Shown here in pieces: positions 16,700-26,742 of a stretch of DNA of 64,000 nucleotides (positions are counted from its first letter, which is position 1; each line of letters begins with the position of its first letter). The translations under genes were made by a program, and so were the position numbers. Below the pieces are notes generated by a model. It made no database searches and was not told where the DNA came from. It saw only the letters and a list, made by a program, of their open reading frames with translations. This DNA comes from Gammaproteobacteria bacterium (GTDB lineage: Bacteria; Pseudomonadota; Gammaproteobacteria; JASBUN01), in the NCBI GenBank assembly GCA_030147845.1, contig JASBUN010000058.1, positions 62,001 through 126,000 of the forward strand, written 5' to 3'.

Positions 16700-16719
16700 T
16701 CAAAAGTGTTTTGATTTTT
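16700..16719 (+). terminator. weak candidate intrinsic terminator after bpt
   Basis: TCAAAA and TTTTGA form a perfect 6-base stem with a GTG loop, followed directly by five T residues. It begins 17 bases after the bpt stop. The stem is AT-rich and so weak, which lowers confidence. Confidence 0.35.
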
Positions 16720-16899
16720 CGTGGCGGCGCGCGGTAAAGACGCGGTAACACAACGCCGATATACTTGGAATATGGCGCGGTTTGCCACAACGCCCACTTG
16801 GCCGACTAGCATGGTCGTGACCGGTGGAAATTCGGAGCTGCTCGGCAGACAGCACATCTAACGCCGATGGCGCGTAAAAACCTCGGAAAGGAGCGCAGC

Positions 16900-17133
16900 A
16901 TGTTGAGCTTCATCGTTCGAGTGACACAAGAATTCGAACAAGAGCACGGCAAACGCCCCAATCTGCTGTACCTGAACCCGGAGCATGTTGTCCATCTGCA
17001 GCGCGGTTTTGATGACTGCTATGATCTCGCAGCAATCATGCGCATGCTGAACATGGAGCTGCTAATTGACCAAGGTGCTGTGCATCCCCATGTAGCGTGG
17101 ATCGCCCCTGCGGCGGCCAAACGCGCGGTCTGA
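16900..17133 (+). CDS. conserved-looking small protein of unknown function
   Basis: A 77-residue soluble protein (MLSFIVRVTQEFEQEHGKRP...) that I do not recognise as a named family. It has an N-terminal helix rich in charged residues, a YLNPEHVVHLQRGF stretch, and a C-terminal LLIDQGAVHPHVAWI stretch; no signal peptide, membrane segment or cysteine cluster is seen. The ATG at 16900 is preferred because AAAGGAG lies six bases upstream; an earlier ATG at 16867 would add eleven basic residues and lies ahead of that site. It lies between bpt and infA on the same strand, within the N-degron cluster, but no functional link is shown by the sequence. Confidence 0.7.
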   Translation: MLSFIVRVTQEFEQEHGKRPNLLYLNPEHVVHLQRGFDDCYDLAAIMRMLNMELLIDQGAVHPHVAWIAPAAAKRAV

Positions 17134-17294
17134 ATGATCCACGGAAAACTCGGCGACTTTCGCGGCCGGTGTCGCGCCTCTTGCTATCTTCTCCGAATTC
17201 TAGATAATTACGCGCTATTGCGACGCAAACCGGCCGCCAGGCGGTCGAGACGCCCGTGTTGTATCGACGACGTTATCGGAAAGAAACCACCAGA

Positions 17295-17513
17295 ATGGCG
17301 AAAGAAGACAATATCGAAATGCAAGGCACGGTGGTCGACACCCTGCCGAACACGATGTTTCGCGTCGAGCTGGAGAACGGGCATGTGGTAACAGCTCATA
17401 TCTCCGGCAAAATGCGCAAGCACTATATCCGCATTCTCACAGGCGATACGGTTACCGTTCAGTTGACACCCTATGATCTAACCAAAGGCCGTATCGTTTA
17501 CCGCGCGCGGTGA
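17295..17513 (+). CDS. infA: translation initiation factor IF-1
   Basis: A 72-residue S1/OB-fold protein that binds the A site of the 30S subunit during initiation. The sequence [19 protein letters not shown], followed by [20 protein letters not shown] and ending RGRIVYR-like (KGRIVYRAR), is almost invariant in gammaproteobacteria. Length is exactly that expected. An in-frame ATG thirteen codons upstream is ignored because MAKEDN is the conserved start. In E. coli infA also lies between aat and clpA. The tRNA-Ser gene found next to it there is not present here. Confidence 0.98.
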   Translation: MAKEDNIEMQGTVVDTLPNTMFRVELENGHVVTAHISGKMRKHYIRILTGDTVTVQLTPYDLTKGRIVYRAR

Positions 17514-17663
17514 GTAGTGGCGCGCTTGAGACGGCACATCGAACCGTGTTCCCTCGCAGTTCATCAGCGCGTCGTCCCGAGAAAGCCCGATGAGCGGCCA
17601 TCGCGATGCCGGCGCAAACCGCCCGCGTAAACCGGGCAGTTGAGAAAACCCGGTCCGTGGCCG

Positions 17664-19922
17664 TTAGTGAACCGGCTCCTCCGCCTCGATCTCAAACTCG
17701 AGCTTGCCGTCCTGTTCTAATACGCGCACGCGACCACCATTGGCCAAACGACCAAACAACAGTTCTTCGGCCAACGGCTTCTTGATGTGTTCCATAATGA
17801 CACGGGCCATCGGTCGGGCGCCCATCTTCGGGTCGTAGCCATGCTCGGCCAGCCACGCGCGCACGCCGGTATCCACTTCCAATGTGACTTTCTTTTCATC
17901 CAACTGCGCTTCGAGTTCGATGAGGAACTTGTCGACTACATGCCCAATGGTGGTTTCGTCAAGCGGCTTGAATTGAATAATGGCATCCAATCGATTGCGG
18001 AACTCAGGCGTAAACGTACGCCGAATGATCTCCATACCGTCCGACGAGTTGTCTTGACTGGCGAAACCGATCGAGCGCCGACTGATTTGTTCAGCGCCCG
18101 CGTTGGTGGTCATGACCACGACCACACTGCGGAAGTCGGCGCGCCGGCCATTGTTATCTGTCAGCGTGCCATGGTCCATCACTTGCAGCAGCAGATTGAA
18201 CACGTCCGGATGGGCTTTTTCAATTTCATCCAAAAGCAGCACAGAGTGCGGGTGTTTGATTACGGAGTCGGTCAGCAACCCGCCTTGATCAAACCCAACA
18301 TAACCGGGCGGCGCACCAATCAACCGTGACACCGTGTGCCGCTCCATGTATTCAGACATATCGAACCGAATAAGCTCAATGCCCATCACCTTGGCCAACT
18401 GACGCGTCACCTCGGTCTTGCCGACACCGGTCGGGCCCGCGAACAAAAACGAACCGATCGGTTTTTCTTCATGAGCGAGTCCCGATCGCGCCATCTTGAT
18501 GGCAGAGGACAGCGCATCAATGGCCTGATCCTGACCAAACACGACCAGCTTTAGATCACGTTCGAGCGTGCGTAGCGATTCCTTATCGGAAGCGGACACA
18601 GTCTTGGGCGGTATGCGTGCAATCTTGGCGATAATGGTTTCTATATCAGCAACGCTGATCGTCTTCTTGCGTTTCGACGGTGGTTGCAGTTGCATATTGG
18701 CGCCGGCCTCGTCGATGACATCAATGGCTTTGTCCGGCAAATGCCGGTCATTGATATAGCGATCGGATAATTCCGCCGCCGCGCGCAGCGCTCTCGACGA
18801 GTACTTGATGTGATGGTGCTCCTCGAAACGGGATTTCAGCCCCTTGAGGATCTGAACCGTTTCTTCTACTGTCGGCTCTACGACATCGATCTTCTGAAAG
18901 CGCCGAGCCAAGGCGCGATCTTTCTCGAAGATACCGCGGTACTCCTGATAGGTCGTCGAGCCGATGCACTTCAGTTCGCCCGACGCAAGCATCGGTTTAA
19001 TGAGGTTGGACGCGTCCATAACGCCACCGGAAGCCGAACCAGCGCCGATGATGGTGTGTATCTCGTCGATGAACAACACCGCCCCAGGCGTCTTCTTGAG
19101 CTGCGCAAGCACACCCTTCAAACGCTTTTCGAAATCACCGCGGTACTTGGTGCCCGCCACCAACGCGCCGAGGTCCAGCGAATAAATCGCCGCATCCTTT
19201 AGTACATCAGGGACTTCGCCGTCAACGATCATCTTGGCGAGACCCTCGGCGATAGCCGTCTTGCCGACGCCGGCTTCGCCTACCAGGATGGGGTTGTTTT
19301 TGCGCCGCCGGCATAAAATTTGCGCGGTCCGCTCGATTTCATTACGGCGGCCGATCAGCGGATCGATCTTGCCCTGACGTGCCAGGATATTTAAATTGGT
19401 GGCAAAGCTTTCCAAAGGACGCTTGGCGGCAGACTCACCGGCTTCGTCGTCGGTGGCCTCGGAAAGACCCTCGTCACCGTCGTCGCCCGGTACTTTCGAA
19501 ATCCCATGCGAGATATAATTGACGACGTCGAGACGCGCAATATCCTGCTTGTTCAGAAAGTACACCGCCTGCGATTCCTGCTCACTGAAGATAGCCACCA
19601 GCACATTGGCGCCGGTAACCTCCTTGTTCCCCGACGATTGCACATGCAGCACGGCGCGCTGCAAAACACGCTGAAAACCCAATGTCGGCTGCGTTTCGCG
19701 CAGGTCGGTGGGCGCCAACAGCGGTGTCGTCTCCTCAAGGAACTTCTCGAGTTCGCGCTTCAGCTGATTGAGATCGGCGCCGCACGCGCGCAGCACCTCC
19801 GCCGCCGCGGGGTTATCCAGCAGCGCCAGCAGCAAATGCTCCACGGTCATGAACTCGTGACGCTTGTCGCGGGCTTCGCTAAACGCTCGGTTAAGGGTAA
19901 ATTCCAGTTCCTTACTCAGCAT
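17664..19922 (-). CDS. clpA: ATP-dependent Clp protease ATP-binding subunit ClpA
   Basis: A 752-residue AAA+ unfoldase that feeds substrates to ClpP and receives N-degron substrates from ClpS. The N domain (1-145) is followed by AAA module 1 with GEAGVGKT (near residue 210) and [13 protein letters not shown], and AAA module 2 with GPTGVGKT (near 495) and [15 protein letters not shown]. The region around 590-620 should carry the ClpP-binding loop. Length is close to E. coli ClpA (758), and there is no ClpB-type middle coiled coil. It starts 27 bases after the clpS stop, so clpS-clpA form an operon convergent with infA. Confidence 0.98.
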   Translation of the reverse strand: MLSKELEFTLNRAFSEARDKRHEFMTVEHLLLALLDNPAAAEVLRACGADLNQLKRELEKFLEETTPLLAPTDLRETQPTLGFQRVLQRAVLHVQSSGNKEVTGANVLVAIFSEQESQAVYFLNKQDIARLDVVNYISHGISKVPGDDGDEGLSEATDDEAGESAAKRPLESFATNLNILARQGKIDPLIGRRNEIERTAQILCRRRKNNPILVGEAGVGKTAIAEGLAKMIVDGEVPDVLKDAAIYSLDLGALVAGTKYRGDFEKRLKGVLAQLKKTPGAVLFIDEIHTIIGAGSASGGVMDASNLIKPMLASGELKCIGSTTYQEYRGIFEKDRALARRFQKIDVVEPTVEETVQILKGLKSRFEEHHHIKYSSRALRAAAELSDRYINDRHLPDKAIDVIDEAGANMQLQPPSKRKKTISVADIETIIAKIARIPPKTVSASDKESLRTLERDLKLVVFGQDQAIDALSSAIKMARSGLAHEEKPIGSFLFAGPTGVGKTEVTRQLAKVMGIELIRFDMSEYMERHTVSRLIGAPPGYVGFDQGGLLTDSVIKHPHSVLLLDEIEKAHPDVFNLLLQVMDHGTLTDNNGRRADFRSVVVVMTTNAGAEQISRRSIGFASQDNSSDGMEIIRRTFTPEFRNRLDAIIQFKPLDETTIGHVVDKFLIELEAQLDEKKVTLEVDTGVRAWLAEHGYDPKMGARPMARVIMEHIKKPLAEELLFGRLANGGRVRVLEQDGKLEFEIEAEEPVH

Positions 19923-19949
19923 TGGAACGATACCTCGGTTAGTGCCGCA

Positions 19950-20270
19950 TCAGGCCAACTCCATCGAACATAGCAACGGATGTTGGTTGCGGCGTGAATA
20001 CTCGTTGACTTGCGTAACCTTGGACTCCGCAATCTCCTTGGTGAAGGTACCGCATACGCCCTTACCCCGCGTGTGCACGTGCAACATTATCTGCGTAGCC
20101 TTACTCCGCCCCATGCCGAAAAATTGCTCCAGCACCTCGACTACGAACTCCATCGGCGTGTAGTCGTCGTTATGTAATACGACCTTGTAGAGCGGCGGTC
20201 GTTTCAGTTTGGGCTTCGCTTTTTCAGTTATCAGCCCGTCATCAACGGAATCTTTACGTTGCTCTCCCAT
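19950..20270 (-). CDS. clpS: ATP-dependent Clp protease adaptor ClpS
   Basis: A 106-residue N-recognin that binds proteins with N-terminal Leu, Phe, Tyr or Trp and delivers them to ClpA. The core motif [20 protein letters not shown] (with the Asn-Asp pair that contacts the substrate alpha-amino group), [15 protein letters not shown] and the C-terminal end are typical. The flexible N-terminal 25 residues, rich in Lys and Asp, are the segment that engages the ClpA pore. It is divergent from cspD across 351 bases. Aat and Bpt, which make ClpS ligands, are encoded nearby. Confidence 0.97.
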   Translation of the reverse strand: MGEQRKDSVDDGLITEKAKPKLKRPPLYKVVLHNDDYTPMEFVVEVLEQFFGMGRSKATQIMLHVHTRGKGVCGTFTKEIAESKVTQVNEYSRRNQHPLLCSMELA

Positions 20271-20621
20271 GTGTTAATCATAACTGAAATCGGCACCAAT
20301 TTCCGCGCGCCCGGGTCGCCGCGAACACACATTTTTACGACCTTTCGTGCCCCACTAAGTACCCACGGTCCGCGCGGGTATACCTCTCTTATCGGCCGCG
20401 CATGTCCATATTTATACTTGACTATTTTACTCGGTTGGATAAGAGTTGCCAGTAACCGTAGACGACCGCTGCAACGGCGGCGTCGGGACCAACACGGCCG
20501 ACAACACGATAAGAGGTGGTGGGTGTAGAAGTCTGCTCCGATACGCGGGCGGTCGCCTTCCGTTAATAAGAAGTGCAGGTCCGAGTAGTACTGCAGTATG
20601 AATATCTAGGGGTAGCGAGGT
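20271..20621. promoter_or_regulatory. clpS-cspD divergent control region with GATAAGAG repeats
   Basis: This 351-base region separates two divergent genes. The octamer GATAAGAG occurs three times: inverted at 20386-20393 and direct at 20438-20445 and 20508-20515. A possible promoter towards cspD is TTGACT (20418-20423), 16 bases, then TAAGAG (20440-20445), which matches the -10 consensus poorly and overlaps one repeat. No protein or RNA gene was recognised. A long cspD leader (over 150 bases) would follow if this promoter is used, as is common for cold-shock family genes. Confidence 0.4.
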
Positions 20622-20837
20622 ATGGCTTCTGGAACGGTCAAGTGGTTTAGCAATGCAAAAGGTTATGGCTTTATCCTCCCGGACGATGGCGTAGAAGACG
20701 TATTCGCCCACTTTTCAGCCATCGAGATGGAAGGCTACAAGACCCTAAAACAGGGCCAAAAAGTTGAATTTGAGCTCAATCAAGGCCCTAAAGGACTGCA
20801 GGCATCGAACATTCGCGTGAGCGTCGGCGACGGCTAG
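20622..20837 (+). CDS. cspD: cold-shock domain protein CspD
   Basis: A 71-residue single cold-shock domain protein. RNP1-like [11 protein letters not shown] (residues about 13-23) and RNP2-like VFAHFSAIE (about 27-35) are present, preceded by GTVKWFSNA. CspD in E. coli binds single-stranded DNA and inhibits replication in stationary phase. The call as CspD rather than another Csp rests on its location beside clpS/clpA, the standard arrangement, and on the [19 protein letters not shown] sequence. The start follows GGGGTAGCGAGGT, which gives a reasonable ribosome-binding site. Confidence 0.93.
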   Translation: MASGTVKWFSNAKGYGFILPDDGVEDVFAHFSAIEMEGYKTLKQGQKVEFELNQGPKGLQASNIRVSVGDG

Positions 20838-20955
20838 CGCGCCCGTCCGCCGCCAGCCGCAAATTCGGACCGCTGCGTCGGATCCGGCTTGTGCGGAGAT
20901 GATCGATGGTGGGTGAAAAACGTCGCCAGACGTGCGCGTAGAGCGTCCGCCGGCC

Positions 20956-22212
20956 TTACATATTGTCGATCACGGCCTGACCAAAACCAGAACAACTGAC
21001 CTTGGTCGCACCCGTCATCAGCCGCTCCAGGTCATAGGTTACCGTGCCAGCGGAAATTGCGCCTGAGATACCGTTTATAATCAGATCGGCGGACTCGTTC
21101 CAGCCCATGTGGCGCAGCATCATCTCAGCCGAAAGAATCAATGAACCTGGATTGACCTGGTCTTTGCCGGCATATTTGGGTGCGGTACCGTGGGTAGCCT
21201 CGAACATAGCCGTGGTATCGGAAATGTTGGCGCCTGGCGCGATGCCGATACCGCCGACTTGCGCGGCTAACGCATCGGAGATGTAGTCGCCGTTGAGATT
21301 CAATGTAGCAATGACACTGTATTCGGCCGGGCGTAACAGAATTTGTTGCAAAAAAGCATCGGCGATGACGTCTTTTATTACAATTTCGTCACCTGTCTTG
21401 GGATTCTTCATTCGGCACCACGGGCCGCCGTCGATCTCGACCGCACCGAACTCTTGTTGCGCAAGTTCGTAACCCCACGACTTGAACGCCCCTTCGGTGA
21501 ATTTCATAATGTTACCCTTATGCACTAGGGTCACCGAGCTACGTTGGTTGTCGATCGCGTACTGTATTGCCTTGCGCACCAGGCGTTTCGTTCCTTCCTC
21601 GGAAACCGGCTTGATACCAATTCCCGAACTGTCGGGGAAGCGGATTTTCGTTACCCCCATTTCGTTGCGCAGGAAGTCAACGATTTTGTGCGCCTCGGGC
21701 GTGCCCGCGGCCCATTCGATGCCGGCGTAAATATCCTCGGAATTTTCACGGAAAATGACCATATCGGTCTTTTCCGGTTCCTTGAGCGGGCTCGGGGTCC
21801 CGGCAAAATAGCGGATCGGGCGCAGGCACACGTACAGATCCAGCGACTGGCGCAATGCCACATTCAGCGAGCGGATGCCTCCACCGACCGGGGTGGTCAG
21901 GGGGCCTTTGATGGAGACGACAAAATCGCGCACGGCGTCGAGGGTCTCGGTTGGCAGCCAGGTATCGTTACCGTATGTATTTACGGCCTTCTCACCGGCA
22001 TACACTTCCATCCAGGAAATAGCGCGCCGCGCGCCGTAGGCTTTCTCCACCGCGGCGTCGACGACCTTACGCATGACCGGCGTGATGTCGATGCCGATGC
22101 CATCACCTTCGATGAACGGCACGATGGGACGATCCGGTACATTCAAGGAAAAATCGTCGGCAACGGTAATCTTACTGCCGGTGGAAGGAAGCTGAATCTT
22201 TTCGTAAGCCAT
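20956..22212 (-). CDS. icd: isocitrate dehydrogenase (NADP+)
   Basis: A 418-residue TCA-cycle enzyme that converts isocitrate to 2-oxoglutarate and CO2 with NADP+. It aligns throughout with E. coli Icd (416): [13 protein letters not shown] is near residue 32, the substrate-binding serine lies in [13 protein letters not shown] (the residue phosphorylated by AceK in E. coli), and the metal-binding aspartates lie in [18 protein letters not shown]-type sequence. The end FGQAVIDNM is usual. It converges on cspD. No transcription terminator with a T run is visible between them. Aconitase is encoded a few kilobases away. Confidence 0.98.
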   Translation of the reverse strand: MAYEKIQLPSTGSKITVADDFSLNVPDRPIVPFIEGDGIGIDITPVMRKVVDAAVEKAYGARRAISWMEVYAGEKAVNTYGNDTWLPTETLDAVRDFVVSIKGPLTTPVGGGIRSLNVALRQSLDLYVCLRPIRYFAGTPSPLKEPEKTDMVIFRENSEDIYAGIEWAAGTPEAHKIVDFLRNEMGVTKIRFPDSSGIGIKPVSEEGTKRLVRKAIQYAIDNQRSSVTLVHKGNIMKFTEGAFKSWGYELAQQEFGAVEIDGGPWCRMKNPKTGDEIVIKDVIADAFLQQILLRPAEYSVIATLNLNGDYISDALAAQVGGIGIAPGANISDTTAMFEATHGTAPKYAGKDQVNPGSLILSAEMMLRHMGWNESADLIINGISGAISAGTVTYDLERLMTGATKVSCSGFGQAVIDNM

Positions 22213-22301
22213 GCTCGCCTCGACGCGTGATAGTCAACACCAAAGCGCGCTATTGTACCATCCAACCCCAGCGCCGACCATCCAGACACTCTACCGGGCA
22301 C

Positions 22302-23906
22302 TTAGCTTCGCGCGGACACCACCGGCGCGGCGCTATTAAACTGGCCAACCGCCACTTGCAGCGCGTCAGCCATCTGCAACAATTCGGCGGTCGCGGCGTG
22401 ACTGGTGGCAATTTCACCGCTGGTGGCGAGCGCGAGTTCGGTCACCGCTTCGATGTTGGCACCGATGTCGTCGGTAACGATCGACTGCTGCCCGGTCGCC
22501 TCGGCAATTTGATGCATCATTTCGCTGACCAGTCGCACCGAGCGATCGATTTCGTTCAACACGTCGGCCATCTTCTGCCCGTCATCCACGCCGCATTGAA
22601 CATCATGTCGCATACTGGTCATGGCCTCGGCCACCTTAACCGTACAGGCACGAACTTCCTTGACGACGCCAAGAATCTCCGCGGTCGAAGCGGCGGTACG
22701 TTTCGACAGCTGACGCACTTCGTCGGCGACTACGGCAAAGCCACGCCCATGCGAACCGGCGCGAGCCGCCTCGATGGCGGCGTTCAGGGCTAATAAATTA
22801 GTCTGCTCGGCCACCTCGCGGATCATGCGACTGACGCCGCTGATCATGCCAATCGCGACATCCAAATCCTGTAGCGTACGCATCGAGGCTTCTACCGCCG
22901 CGTCGATTTGCCCGAGTCGCGCCACCGTCGTCTGTCCCAATTGACCGCCGTGGCGCACACGATCGTGACATTGCTGCGCGGCCTGTGCGGCCTGCCCGGC
23001 GTTGGTGGCGGTCTCGTGCGTAGTGGCCGCCATCTCTTCGACAGCGCTGCGAATCTGCATCATACGATCGGATTGCGCTTCAGCGTTACGGGCTACGCTA
23101 TGGCCGAGACTGCCGACACGCTCGGCGGCGCCGCGGGTACGCTGAGCTGATACGTGCACATCACGCACGATAGTGGCAAAGCGGTCGATAAAGACATTGA
23201 TGACGCTGGTCATCTGGCCGATTTCGTCGCCATGTGGTCCCGGCAAGCGAACATCGAGTTGGCCTTGCTGCAATGCGTCACCGGCGTCCCCGATCGCGCG
23301 CATACGGGCGCGCAAACGACGGCCGAATAGAATCTGAAAACCCACGACCAATGCACCGCAGGCAACGATCGGCAGCAGTACCAGGAGTAGGATGCGATGC
23401 ATGGTGATTTCGATGGCCGAACGAGCACGCATCTCGTCGGTTCGCATACCGTGCACCAGGTTATCGAGCGCGGCTAACATCGGCGCCAACTTTTGTTGGA
23501 ACAAAGCATCCGGAATATTCAGCGCGTCCGCCGGACTGTCGGCCGCGATCCGCACCGCGCCACGGAAACCACGCAGATAGTCCTCCCAGGTGGTGAACAG
23601 TGCACGTAACTGCGCCTGCATACGTGCGTCGCGCAAGCCGTTCAACGCAGTGTCGCGGAGCACCTTGGCGCGTATTCCTGCCGCCTGCAAGCGCGCGTCG
23701 GTCGATTGCAGGATCGGGTCGGCGCGCGCGACGCCGAGCGCACCGGCCTTGAATTCAGTTAATGCCTGATCTGCCGCTTGCCTGGACTGATAAACCGAAA
23801 ATTGACCACGTAAGCGGTTAAGATTCCACGCCGTCGAAGCGATCACCGCCAACAGCAAAAGCAACGCCAGCACGCCAAGGAGGCGTAATTGAATTCGAGT
23901 CGACAT
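22302..23906 (-). CDS. methyl-accepting chemotaxis protein
   Basis: A 534-residue transmembrane receptor. TM1 covers about residues 5-27, a helical periplasmic sensor domain reaches about 180, TM2 follows, then a HAMP domain and a long cytoplasmic coiled coil. The signalling hairpin tip EVAEQTNLLALNAAIEAARAG with GRGFAVVADEVRQLSKRTA is unmistakable. It should signal through CheA/CheW or a related system. No C-terminal NWETF-like CheR tether is seen. The start at 23906 (MSTRIQLRLLG) is preferred over an ATG six codons upstream because AAGGGA precedes it at a good distance. No other chemotaxis gene is in the window, and the gene interrupts the usual icd-nudJ neighbourhood. Confidence 0.92.
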   Translation of the reverse strand: MSTRIQLRLLGVLALLLLLAVIASTAWNLNRLRGQFSVYQSRQAADQALTEFKAGALGVARADPILQSTDARLQAAGIRAKVLRDTALNGLRDARMQAQLRALFTTWEDYLRGFRGAVRIAADSPADALNIPDALFQQKLAPMLAALDNLVHGMRTDEMRARSAIEITMHRILLLVLLPIVACGALVVGFQILFGRRLRARMRAIGDAGDALQQGQLDVRLPGPHGDEIGQMTSVINVFIDRFATIVRDVHVSAQRTRGAAERVGSLGHSVARNAEAQSDRMMQIRSAVEEMAATTHETATNAGQAAQAAQQCHDRVRHGGQLGQTTVARLGQIDAAVEASMRTLQDLDVAIGMISGVSRMIREVAEQTNLLALNAAIEAARAGSHGRGFAVVADEVRQLSKRTAASTAEILGVVKEVRACTVKVAEAMTSMRHDVQCGVDDGQKMADVLNEIDRSVRLVSEMMHQIAEATGQQSIVTDDIGANIEAVTELALATSGEIATSHAATAELLQMADALQVAVGQFNSAAPVVSARS

Positions 23907-24045
23907 CAAGATTTTCCCTTGCATGGCACGATAGCGACGGCATTATGTCAGTGCGATGTTGCAGCGAAGTGACACATCGCCGCCGCTGTAAATGAGGTAG
24001 AATGTCGCCAGTTATGCAGCCATTTGCGCAGGTACGGTTTGAATC

Positions 24046-24501
24046 ATGATTTGGTCACCCGAGGTCACCGTTGCCGTCATCATAGAACGCGATAGCCGTT
24101 TTTTATTAGTCGAGGAATACGCTGAACAAGGCATCGTGCTGAATCAACCGGCAGGCCATCTGGAGGCGGACGAATCACTCGTCGATGCCGCCGTACGCGA
24201 GACGCTCGAAGAAACCGGACGCGCCTTCCAAGCACAACATTTGGTTGGCATCTACCGATACTCGAGCCCATCCAACCGCGTCACTTATCTGCGTTTTTGT
24301 TTCGTCGGCAGTTGCGGCGAGCCGGACCCGGAGCGGCGGCTCGACAAGGACATCATCCGCACTGTATGGATGAACCGCGCTGACATTGTCCGGCAGCGCA
24401 CGCGCCTTCGCAGTCCGTTGGTGCTGGCCGGTATTGATGATTATTTGGCCGGCCGGCGCTTTCCGCTAGATCTGCTGCACGAAATGCACGCTGACTGCTA
24501 A
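24046..24501 (+). CDS. nudJ: NUDIX hydrolase NudJ
   Basis: A 151-residue Nudix enzyme. The Nudix box GHLEADESLVDAAVRETLEETG (consensus GX5EX7REUXEEXGU) starts near residue 37. E. coli NudJ (YmfB) hydrolyses nucleoside tri- and diphosphates and the thiamine precursor HMP-PP. The call as NudJ rests on the N-terminal WSPEVTVAVIIERDSRFLLVEE sequence and on synteny, because it is followed by mnmA, hflD and later purB exactly as in E. coli. The gap to mnmA is 92 bases. Confidence 0.92.
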   Translation: MIWSPEVTVAVIIERDSRFLLVEEYAEQGIVLNQPAGHLEADESLVDAAVRETLEETGRAFQAQHLVGIYRYSSPSNRVTYLRFCFVGSCGEPDPERRLDKDIIRTVWMNRADIVRQRTRLRSPLVLAGIDDYLAGRRFPLDLLHEMHADC

Positions 24502-24593
24502 CGTGACGCTTCGATACTCACTGGCTCGGTCAGCGATCGCCCGCCTCGCGACGTTCGTATCCGTCGCATCGGAGCTTAAAGGCATCATCATTC

Positions 24594-25673
24594 ATGTCGA
24601 CTAAGCACTCGCACGTCATTGTCGGACTATCCGGCGGCGTTGATTCCGCCGTAGCCGCACGCCTTCTACTCGACCAAGGCTATCGAGTCGAAGGCCTGTT
24701 CATGAAAAATTGGGAAGAGGACGACACCAGAGAACAATGCACGGCAGAGCAAGATCTGGCCGATGCCAGCCAGGTTTGTGAACGGCTGTCCATTCCCCTG
24801 CACACCGTGAATTTTTCGGCCGAATATTGGGACCGGGTGTTCGAATATTTTCTCGCCGAGTATCGTGCCGGACGCACGCCCAATCCAGACATCATGTGCA
24901 ACAAAGAGATTAAATTCCGCGCATTTCTGGATCACGCTCTGCGTTTAGGCGCCGATCTGATTGCCACCGGACATTACGCGCGGATCGAGCGCGACGATAG
25001 CTCGGCACGCCTGTATAAAGGTGCCGATAGCACCAAGGATCAAAGTTATTTTTTGCACACTTTGTCGCAAACGCAGCTCAAACATGCGCTGTTTCCGCTC
25101 GGCGCATTACATAAAGACGATGTTCGCCGGCAAGCCGCCGAGGCCAAATTCAGCAATCATGCCAAAAAAGACAGCACCGGTATCTGCTTCATCGGCGAAC
25201 GCAATTTTCGTTCATTCTTGCAACGCTATCTGCCCGCACAAGCGGGCGATATATGCACTCCGGACGGCGAGGTCATCGGGCGCCATGAAGGCTTGATGTA
25301 CTACACACTGGGACAGCGCCAGGGCCTGGGTATCGGCGGTCGCGCCGGCAGTACTGGAGCGGCTTGGTACGTGGTCGGTAAAGACCTGGAAAACAACCGG
25401 CTGACGGTTGCCGAAGGCCACGATCATCCGCTGCTTTACCGCCACGAGCTGGAGGCACAATCCGTACATTGGATTTGCGCGCCGCCGGCACTACCGCTGC
25501 ACTGCCGGGCCAAGATACGCTACCGGCAAACCGATCAAGACTGCACCGTGTCCGAGGCCGCCCACGGACGCCTGAAAGTCGACTTTACGCAACCGCAACG
25601 GGCCATAACGCCAGGCCAATCGGTGGTATTCTATCTTGGAGAGGAATGTCTCGGCGGCGCTGTTATCATCTGA
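24594..25673 (+). CDS. mnmA: tRNA-specific 2-thiouridylase MnmA
   Basis: A 359-residue enzyme that thiolates U34 of tRNAs for Lys, Glu and Gln using sulfur relayed from IscS and the Tus proteins. The ATP-binding PP-loop [15 protein letters not shown] begins near residue 12. Two catalytic cysteines lie in [12 protein letters not shown] and [20 protein letters not shown] and [13 protein letters not shown] are further family motifs. Length agrees with the family (about 360-370). It is the second gene of the nudJ-mnmA-hflD group. Confidence 0.97.
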   Translation: MSTKHSHVIVGLSGGVDSAVAARLLLDQGYRVEGLFMKNWEEDDTREQCTAEQDLADASQVCERLSIPLHTVNFSAEYWDRVFEYFLAEYRAGRTPNPDIMCNKEIKFRAFLDHALRLGADLIATGHYARIERDDSSARLYKGADSTKDQSYFLHTLSQTQLKHALFPLGALHKDDVRRQAAEAKFSNHAKKDSTGICFIGERNFRSFLQRYLPAQAGDICTPDGEVIGRHEGLMYYTLGQRQGLGIGGRAGSTGAAWYVVGKDLENNRLTVAEGHDHPLLYRHELEAQSVHWICAPPALPLHCRAKIRYRQTDQDCTVSEAAHGRLKVDFTQPQRAITPGQSVVFYLGEECLGGAVII

Positions 25674-25767
25674 ACCGCACATACGTCCCGAGTTTGACTG
25701 CCGCTGCCCGTTTTCAAGCTATGCCGCCTGGTTTACGTCGGCTGGCCGCTAGATCGAATTTGTCCCT

Positions 25768-26436
25768 ATGCCTAAACACATCAACGACATAACAATCGCG
25801 CTCGCCGGCATCTACCAAGCCGCTCATCTGGTGCAACGCATCGCCCACCGCGGTCACGAGATTTCGCCGGCGGTGCGCGCCAGTATCCACAGCCTGTTCA
25901 AGCTCGATGCTGCCGATACGGCCGACGTATTCGGCGGACTGACCGGCGTTGCCACGGGGCTGTCGGTATTGGCCGAGCAATTCGGCGCTTCCGGTCGCCA
26001 CCAACGCGATTTAGAGCTGACCCGTTACGTCATCAGTCTTATCGCGCTGGAGCGGAAACTGTCTCGCGACCGGCCACAATTGAAAGAGTTGCGTTCAGGC
26101 GTCGAAGCCGCAGCCGCACAGGCTGACTATTTTTCCGAAACTCACGCCAACGTGCTGGCTCGCCTAGCTGATATTTACCGCAATACTATCAGCACGCTGA
26201 CACCACGCATCATGGTCAGCGGCGAAAGCGCTATACTGTCCAATCCCGACAACGCGTCGCTGATTCGTACGCTGCTGTTAGCCGGCATACGCGCGACCGT
26301 TTTGTGGCGCCAGTGCGGTGGTAACCGCATGGCGCTGGTGCTGCGCCGCAACACCATTCTGCAAGCATGCAATCGCTTGGCGGCGCGTTTGCCGAGTCCC
26401 CGTGCGACCGGGGACAACTCTGATATTTCAGTTTAA
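25768..26436 (+). CDS. hflD: HflD homologue (lysogenization regulator family)
   Basis: A 222-residue, mostly helical protein peripherally attached to the inner membrane. In E. coli HflD binds lambda CII, but its native role in other bacteria is not settled. The typical sequence AGIYQAAHLVQRIAHRG near the N terminus, the SLFKLDA stretch, LERKLSRDRPQL and the C-terminal LLAGIRATVLWRQCGG with a basic RRNTILQACNRL tail match the family. Synteny (mnmA upstream, purB downstream) supports the call. The stop codon is followed at once by a very AT-rich stretch. Confidence 0.93.
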   Translation: MPKHINDITIALAGIYQAAHLVQRIAHRGHEISPAVRASIHSLFKLDAADTADVFGGLTGVATGLSVLAEQFGASGRHQRDLELTRYVISLIALERKLSRDRPQLKELRSGVEAAAAQADYFSETHANVLARLADIYRNTISTLTPRIMVSGESAILSNPDNASLIRTLLLAGIRATVLWRQCGGNRMALVLRRNTILQACNRLAARLPSPRATGDNSDISV

Positions 26437-26482
26437 TTAAATTTTATAATCTATTGTTTTAATTATTTTTAAATAAAAATAT
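26432..26482. other. extreme AT-rich island after hflD
   Basis: These 51 bases include only two G or C residues, in a region otherwise close to 55-60% GC. It contains the inverted repeat TATTTTT-AAAT-AAAAATA (26464-26481), which would fold weakly. Possible roles are an H-NS-type or other nucleoid-protein site, an UP element for a promoter, or a relic of an insertion. It starts at the hflD stop codon and lies about 260 bases ahead of acnA. Confidence 0.6.
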
Positions 26483-26742
26483 GGATAACCAAACATCCGC
26501 AGTGCGCCCGCTCCGTACAAGGCAAAACGCGCGCTCGGGCAGGCCGGACGGCCGTAGGAAATGAACAAGTCAAATGCTGCGCGGACGCGGATTAGGCGTT
26601 TGGCTTCACCACCGACGGAGGTGTTTGCGCGGTTGGTGACGAATCATCTTTAATCGCCGGCGCGACTACCTCACTACCAACGCTGCGCGATTTCCGCGAC
26701 AATAGCCGGTCACTTTTCAGCACAGCCAATACGGGAGCCCCG
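26483..26742. other. acnA upstream region, no gene seen
   Basis: About 260 bases between the AT-rich island and acnA. I see no recognisable RNA gene, terminator with T run, or convincing promoter hexamer pair. The immediate acnA leader contains ACGGGAG five bases before the ATG, which serves as ribosome-binding site. Confidence 0.4.

Noticed and set aside
16684-16899. Additional small gene between bpt and the 77-residue gene
   Set aside because: Only short frames without start signals; a weak terminator-like hairpin accounts for the most visible structure.
17514-17663. tRNA-Ser gene (serW) expected between infA and clpA by analogy with E. coli
   Set aside because: No cloverleaf-compatible sequence was found; the gap only contains a weak ACCGGG/CCCGGT stem.
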